Assembly: GCA_028023455.1 (NCBI GenBank)
Contig: JAQFVV010006221.1
Coordinates: forward strand, 1,928,001-1,992,000
DNA length: 64,000 bases
DNA from: Epiperipatus broadwayi
Taxonomy: Eukaryota > Onychophora > Udeonychophora > Euonychophora > Peripatidae
Direction: 5' to 3'
Shown here: piece by piece, positions 51,401 to 57,400 of the stretch
Position numbering within the stretch: the stretch's first letter is position 1
Layout: the number at the start of each line of letters is the position of its first letter
Program-made: the position numbers and the translations under genes
Notes under the pieces: model-generated
Told to the model about the DNA's origin: nothing
What the model saw: the letters and a program-made list of their open reading frames with translations, nothing else
The model's database searches: none

Positions 51401-54400
51401 TTTATTCCCTTTTAAACATATCAAATACTATTTATTTTAAACAAAAACTTCATGAGCACATTCAGATACATTTAAAAATTAAATGTAGGCTGTGTTTTGT
51501 TTACAAGTGATTTTAAAATCAAATATAAATTACTAGAATTATTGTTCTGTTACGATCGATTTATTTAACTTAATAGTGAACTTTAAACGATAAAGTGTTT
51601 TTCAGTGTATTGTAAAATTAGAAAATTAAATTTGTTGATGAATATTCTCCGTAAACTGTGGATTTGACCACAATTTCTAACTTTCAATATAAGTTTTTAA
51701 CTTGTTTAAAAATATGTTCGCCATGTTAGATTTCCTTAATAAAGTACACAAATATAAATATGGTATGATTTAAATTATTGCTATTATTAAAAATTTTTTT
51801 TAGTTTGTCACATGATCACTGCAATATAAACTTTAGAGCAGTATAGTTGATAACACTATTAAGAAATTTACCAATTATAGTAACATGAAATAATATAATC
51901 ACTCAAAACCAGTAGAGTTTTCAAATGATGGCTCTGCAGCAGATAGCTATTATAAGATGGGTTCGAATTATGGATTTATGCAGATAACTATAATGGTCAT
52001 GTGAGCCATATAGAGTTTATCATCACTTCTGATCTTAACAGTTTCATAATATTAAAAAAACCCACAGTACTGTGTTGCCTGCATAGAAAAAAGGCATGGA
52101 AGTTTTTTTGACTATTGAAATGATTAGACACAAATCAAGTGTTCAGAGAGACTGCTTTATTGCTTATCAAACTTCGCCTTACTTAGATATGCCAGTTCCT
52201 GCAACATCTGAACTGCATTGTAGTTTTGACTTTGTATTCAGATGAGGAGTCGTGAATAATTCTAATGGATAAGTTACTTCAACATATTTATTTTTATCCT
52301 TTTGCTGCATAGTTACAATAACATTTAATTAGTTGTAAACAATCATTTTATAGTAATCATCTGATTATATAATTTAGATGGATTCTACCTAACAATGAAA
52401 TTTTTTTCATTAGATAAAAAGACAGACTATAAAAATAGCATTATTATTATTAATATTCTATATTGCACTAAATCTAAACTTTTGTTTTTTTCTGTATAGC
52501 TTCATATGTATTGTATCTGAGCCATTTACAACCTAAAGACTATTTTAGACTTGTTCTCTATCACTCTCAATTCATTAATTATATAGCTATCTAACAAGGA
52601 CTAGCTATGGGATTTCTGGGTAGGCAAGTCATGTGGTATACCATTTTATTGCAAATTTTGTAAGGAATTTATATAATTATAATTTTTAAAAGTATAAAAA
52701 TCTAATTTTTTTTTTTACCATTTTTTTTAAATATATGTCTATATTTTTTCAGCTTTATTACATTCCTTGATATATTATTTATTTTGATAACATACACCAC
52801 TTGACTTTTTCATCATGCAAAGTGAAATTATCATATGTATTAAATCAAAATTTCCAAAAATCCAATACGGCTGCCGAGAAGTGAAAAGGTGAAGTAGCTT
52901 ATAGCAAAGTCAGAATGACTTTTCTAAATGAAACACGTTAAAATTACTCCTTTTTTCTCTCCCAGCTAAAAACTAAACTCAAAATATTTAATTGTCCTTT
53001 TTATAATTAGCATATATTTTTAATTTTAATAAACAAATTAAAAATATTTTTGAATTAACCAAGTTGTAACGTCAACTTTACAAAAAAGGAAAAAAATGTA
53101 GTGGATTCTTATGTTGAATTCATAATATATATAAGCTTTCTTTTTTTAAAAAAAATTATAAATAGCCAAGACATTATTTAAAAACTCAGAAAAAAAAAAA
53201 AAAGAAATTACAATGACATTTCTAAATAAACTGAAAATAAAATTATCTAGTATCCAAAAATAAAAATAAAAATAATAAACAAAAATTTGTAAACAAAACA
53301 AAATATACCATCATTTCAGGTGCATCAATGAAAACTTACTGAACCAATATCAATGTGTTTGAAATTCGGTCCGCCAACACTGCTAGACTGGACAACCTTA
53401 AAATATTTCATTGTCATATTGTATTGTCATCTATTTCTAACATGTGTACAAAATTTAATATAAACAAATAAACAGAGTTTCTAAGTTAAATAAAAAGAAT
53501 TTAAAAAATGTTAATTGTGAGTTTAAATACATGGACACATTCATTTTACTGTAAAAATGATTATAAATTTTAGACTTGTGAATTTCAACAAAAATTTAGG
53601 AAGTACAGAGATGAAACTGAGATCTGTTAAAGCTAGAAATATTTGGGTGTTTTATTATTATTATTTATGCTGCCAAGTCAAAATCAATTTCTGATTTTGT
53701 ATAAGGCATTTTATCTATTAGTAAAATATTCAATATAGAATATTGAAATGGTTTGCTTGCTTTCTTTTATGAAGATAAAAATATTTTATTGCTGAAATGA
53801 TCAATTATTGTTAACATCATAACCACAATGCTACTGCCCCCAAATAATGGTAATAAGTCATTAAAAAAAACGGTAGTTGTGACTTATGCCCAATGTGGTC
53901 GCTGGATGACACTGCAGTACCATCAACAACCCCCAAGAAGCATGCAAATGATAAATTTTTATCCGAAAATCGCTGAAATCAACAAATTAAAAGTGCCTAA
54001 GGCAAAAATAAATTGAACAAATCCTTCTAAAATAAAAAAAAAAACAACAAGAAAACACTATAAAATTTCAAATTACAAAACCAAAAATCGGTGAAAATGC
54101 ACCAAACACAAACACGCCCCCCCCCCCATGAAAAATTACTACCCAAAATTGCTGAAATCGACAAATTAAAATTCCCAAATCGAACAAATCCTTCTAAAAT
54201 ACAAATTAAAAAAACAAACAAACAAGAAAATGCTATGAAATTCGAATTACAAAAACAGAAAAACTTTAATGGTAAATATCAAAAAAATTAACGAAGCTGA
54301 CTGATGGGGCTTCCTTCATTAATGGGAGGAATTACAAAAACAGAATTTCATCAATATTTAGCTTTCAACAGTTGCAAATATGCATCTGCGATCAGATTCA

Positions 54401-57400
54401 AACAAATCCATCTACAATACAAATTAAAAAACAAACAAACAAGAAAACACTATAAAATTTCAAATTACAAAAATAGAAATCGGTGAAAATGCATCAAATG
54501 CAAACACCCCCACCCCACCCACGAAAAATTTCTATCCAAAAATTGCTGAAATCAAATTAAAATGCCTAAATTGAACAAATCCTTCTAAAATACAAATTTA
54601 AAAAACAAACAAACAAGAAAACGCTATGAAATTCAAATTACAAAAGCAGAAAAACTTTAATAGTAAATGTCAAAAAAAATTAACGAAGCTTCATCAATGA
54701 CTGATGGGGCTTCCTTTATTAATGGCAGGAGTTACAAAAACAGAATTTCATCAATATTTACCTTTCAACAGTTACAAATACGCATCTGCAATCAGATTCG
54801 AACAAATCCTTCTAAAATACAAATTTTTAAAAAATAAACAAGAAAACGCTATGAAATTGAATTACAAAAGCAGAAAAACTTTAATGGTAAATGTCAAAAA
54901 AATTAATGAAGCTTCATCAATGGCGGGAATTACAAAAACGGATTCCAAAGCAGTGATTATATAAACTAAAAAGCAATAAGAAATTTACACGGGAGCTTCT
55001 ATTTATCAAAGTAATTATTCTCTGCTTTGAAATTATGAAAAATCATCAAAAATAAGTACTTTTCAAAAAGATTTCAAAGCAGTGTTTAATAAAAACTAAA
55101 ACACAATAATAAATTTACACAAGTTCTATTTATCAAATTATAATTATTCTTTGCTTTGAAATTATGGCATATCACTTAAATACTTTTAAACTAGATTTAT
55201 AGAGATTTGCAAAAAAAATATTACCCAATTTTTTTCAAGGCTGACTTGTCCACATCCATGGTATAAAAAATAACATTATTTTGAGCCTTATGGCAGCACA
55301 TGTCAAAGTTTGTACTTTCAAAATTTCACATAAAAAATATAATTTTTTGAGCCAAAAAATTTAATCAAAATATAACTGAACTAATCTTTTGAAATATGTT
55401 TAATTTTATTATGACATATTAAGTAATTTGTACTGCTACAAATAGAAGTTGTTGGGATTATTTTTATTTTTTGACAGTGTTAATATGGATTTTTTTTTTA
55501 CGCAGATGAATACAATATTAAACATGCGCAAACTTTCAGGCAACATTTCAAAAAGCCGCACTGAAATTTAATTACATATAGTGTCTTACCATTTTTTCTT
55601 ACTCAAAATGATGAAAATTGGGATCTCCCAAAAACAGAACACGAGGCAGTGGAATTCTTCCAAAGTGCGTCAATGGCTATCAAATGAAGCTTTATCAGAG
55701 CCCAAACGGAGAATGGAGGTACAACATTGGTGCATGTCAAAAATGCATAGCACTTCAGAAAGTAACCTGGTTTAAGGGTTGCAGATTGTCATTTGTCACA
55801 GCTATTCGAATCATTTATTATTGGAATAAAAACCAATTGACCATAGAATCGGGAATAAATGATTTGGATTTGAGCAAGAAGACTGTCATTGCATGAAAGC
55901 AATATTTGAGAGAAGCCTGTAAAGAAAGTCTGCTATCTCACCCATCCTGAAAAATTGAAGGGCCAGGAAAAATTGTAGAGGTAGATGAAACTTTTCACTA
56001 AACGCAAAAAACAACAAGGAAGAATTCTTCCACAACAGTGGTTATTTGGTGGTTTATGTAGAGAAACGAAAGTGTTTCATTGTCGCTATTCCAGGTCGAA
56101 CAGCGTCTCCCTAGAGGCCATTAAACATGTAGCATCAGGATACTCCATATATTCTGATTGTTGGAAGGCCTACAAAAGTGATGAAGTGAATGCTGCAGGT
56201 TACGAACATTTCAAAGTCAATCACATGTACAATTTTGTGGATCCTTCTACTGGGGCGCATACGCAGAAAGACTTTGGGGGCTATTAAAATGGCACAATAA
56301 GAGAGAGAGGAGGACCTCTCGATTTCATCTGGAGATATACTTAGTGGAATTCATGTGGCGATGACTGCAACATGATGAAGATTTATTCCATTCTATATTA
56401 CAAGCTATTACTATACCATCAGTGTAAATGTTTCTCTAAATAATTTAGTCCCAATAATTTTGCACTGAAAGCCTAAAAATTTGAACCTTCTTTTTGCCTA
56501 TTTTTTGTAGAACTGTAACATGTAATGTATTAAACTGCGATTAGATTTCTCTTTTTAAATCTTTAATCGGTATATATGTACAGATTTAATTCAGTAAAAT
56601 GCCACCCTTGTTTTATTTTTTTAAACCAAGTAACCACCGTTATTTAATCTGTTATTATTAGTTAAGTGTGCTGAAATCTGTTTGAAAAAGGCTTCTCTAA
56701 ATAATTTTCCTCCAGTAAGCCGCAAAATTTGAACGTTATTAGTTACTTATGCTGCAATAAGGCTCAAAATAATGTTATTTTTTATACCATGGATGTTTAT
56801 GCTGCAAACCCACTAGAAATACTGGACAAGTCAGCCTTGAAAAAAATTGGGTAATATTTTTCCTGCAGATCTCTATAAATCTAGTTTAAAAATATTTAAG
56901 TGATATGCCATAATTTCAAAGCAGAGAATAATTAATTTGATAAATAGAAGCTCTTGTTGTAAATTTATTATTGCAACTTAGGTATTTTAATTAGTCAATT
57001 TCAGCGATTTTTGGATAGAAATTCTTCATGGGGGGAGGGTGTTATTTCACTGACTTCTGTTTTTGTAATTTTATAATGTTTTCTTGTTTGTTTGTTTTTT
57101 TTTTTTAATTTGTATTTTAGGAGGACTTGTTTGAATCTGATCGCAGATGCATATTTGCAACTGCTGAAAGCTAAATATTGATGAAATTCTGTTTTTGTAA
57201 CTCCCGCCATTAATGAAGGAAGCCCCATCAGTCATTGATGAAGCTTCATTAATTTTTTTGACATTTCCCATTAAAGTTTTTCTGCTTTTGTAATTCGAAT
57301 TTCATAGCGTTTTCTTGTTTGTTTTTTAACTTGTATTTTAGAAAGATTTGTTCGATTTAGGCATTTTAATTTGTCGATTTCAACAATTTTTGGATAGAAA

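Noticed and set aside
52120-52310. Possible short coding segment reading [20 protein letters not shown] on the plus strand
   Set aside because: No splice borders, no family recognised and only about 30 codons of unusual composition; not enough to call.
53828-55000. Several 60-86 codon frames in the Merlin left arm and their mirror frames at 57000-57740
   Set aside because: They are translations of the repeated inverted arms and recur with the modules; no protein family is recognisable.
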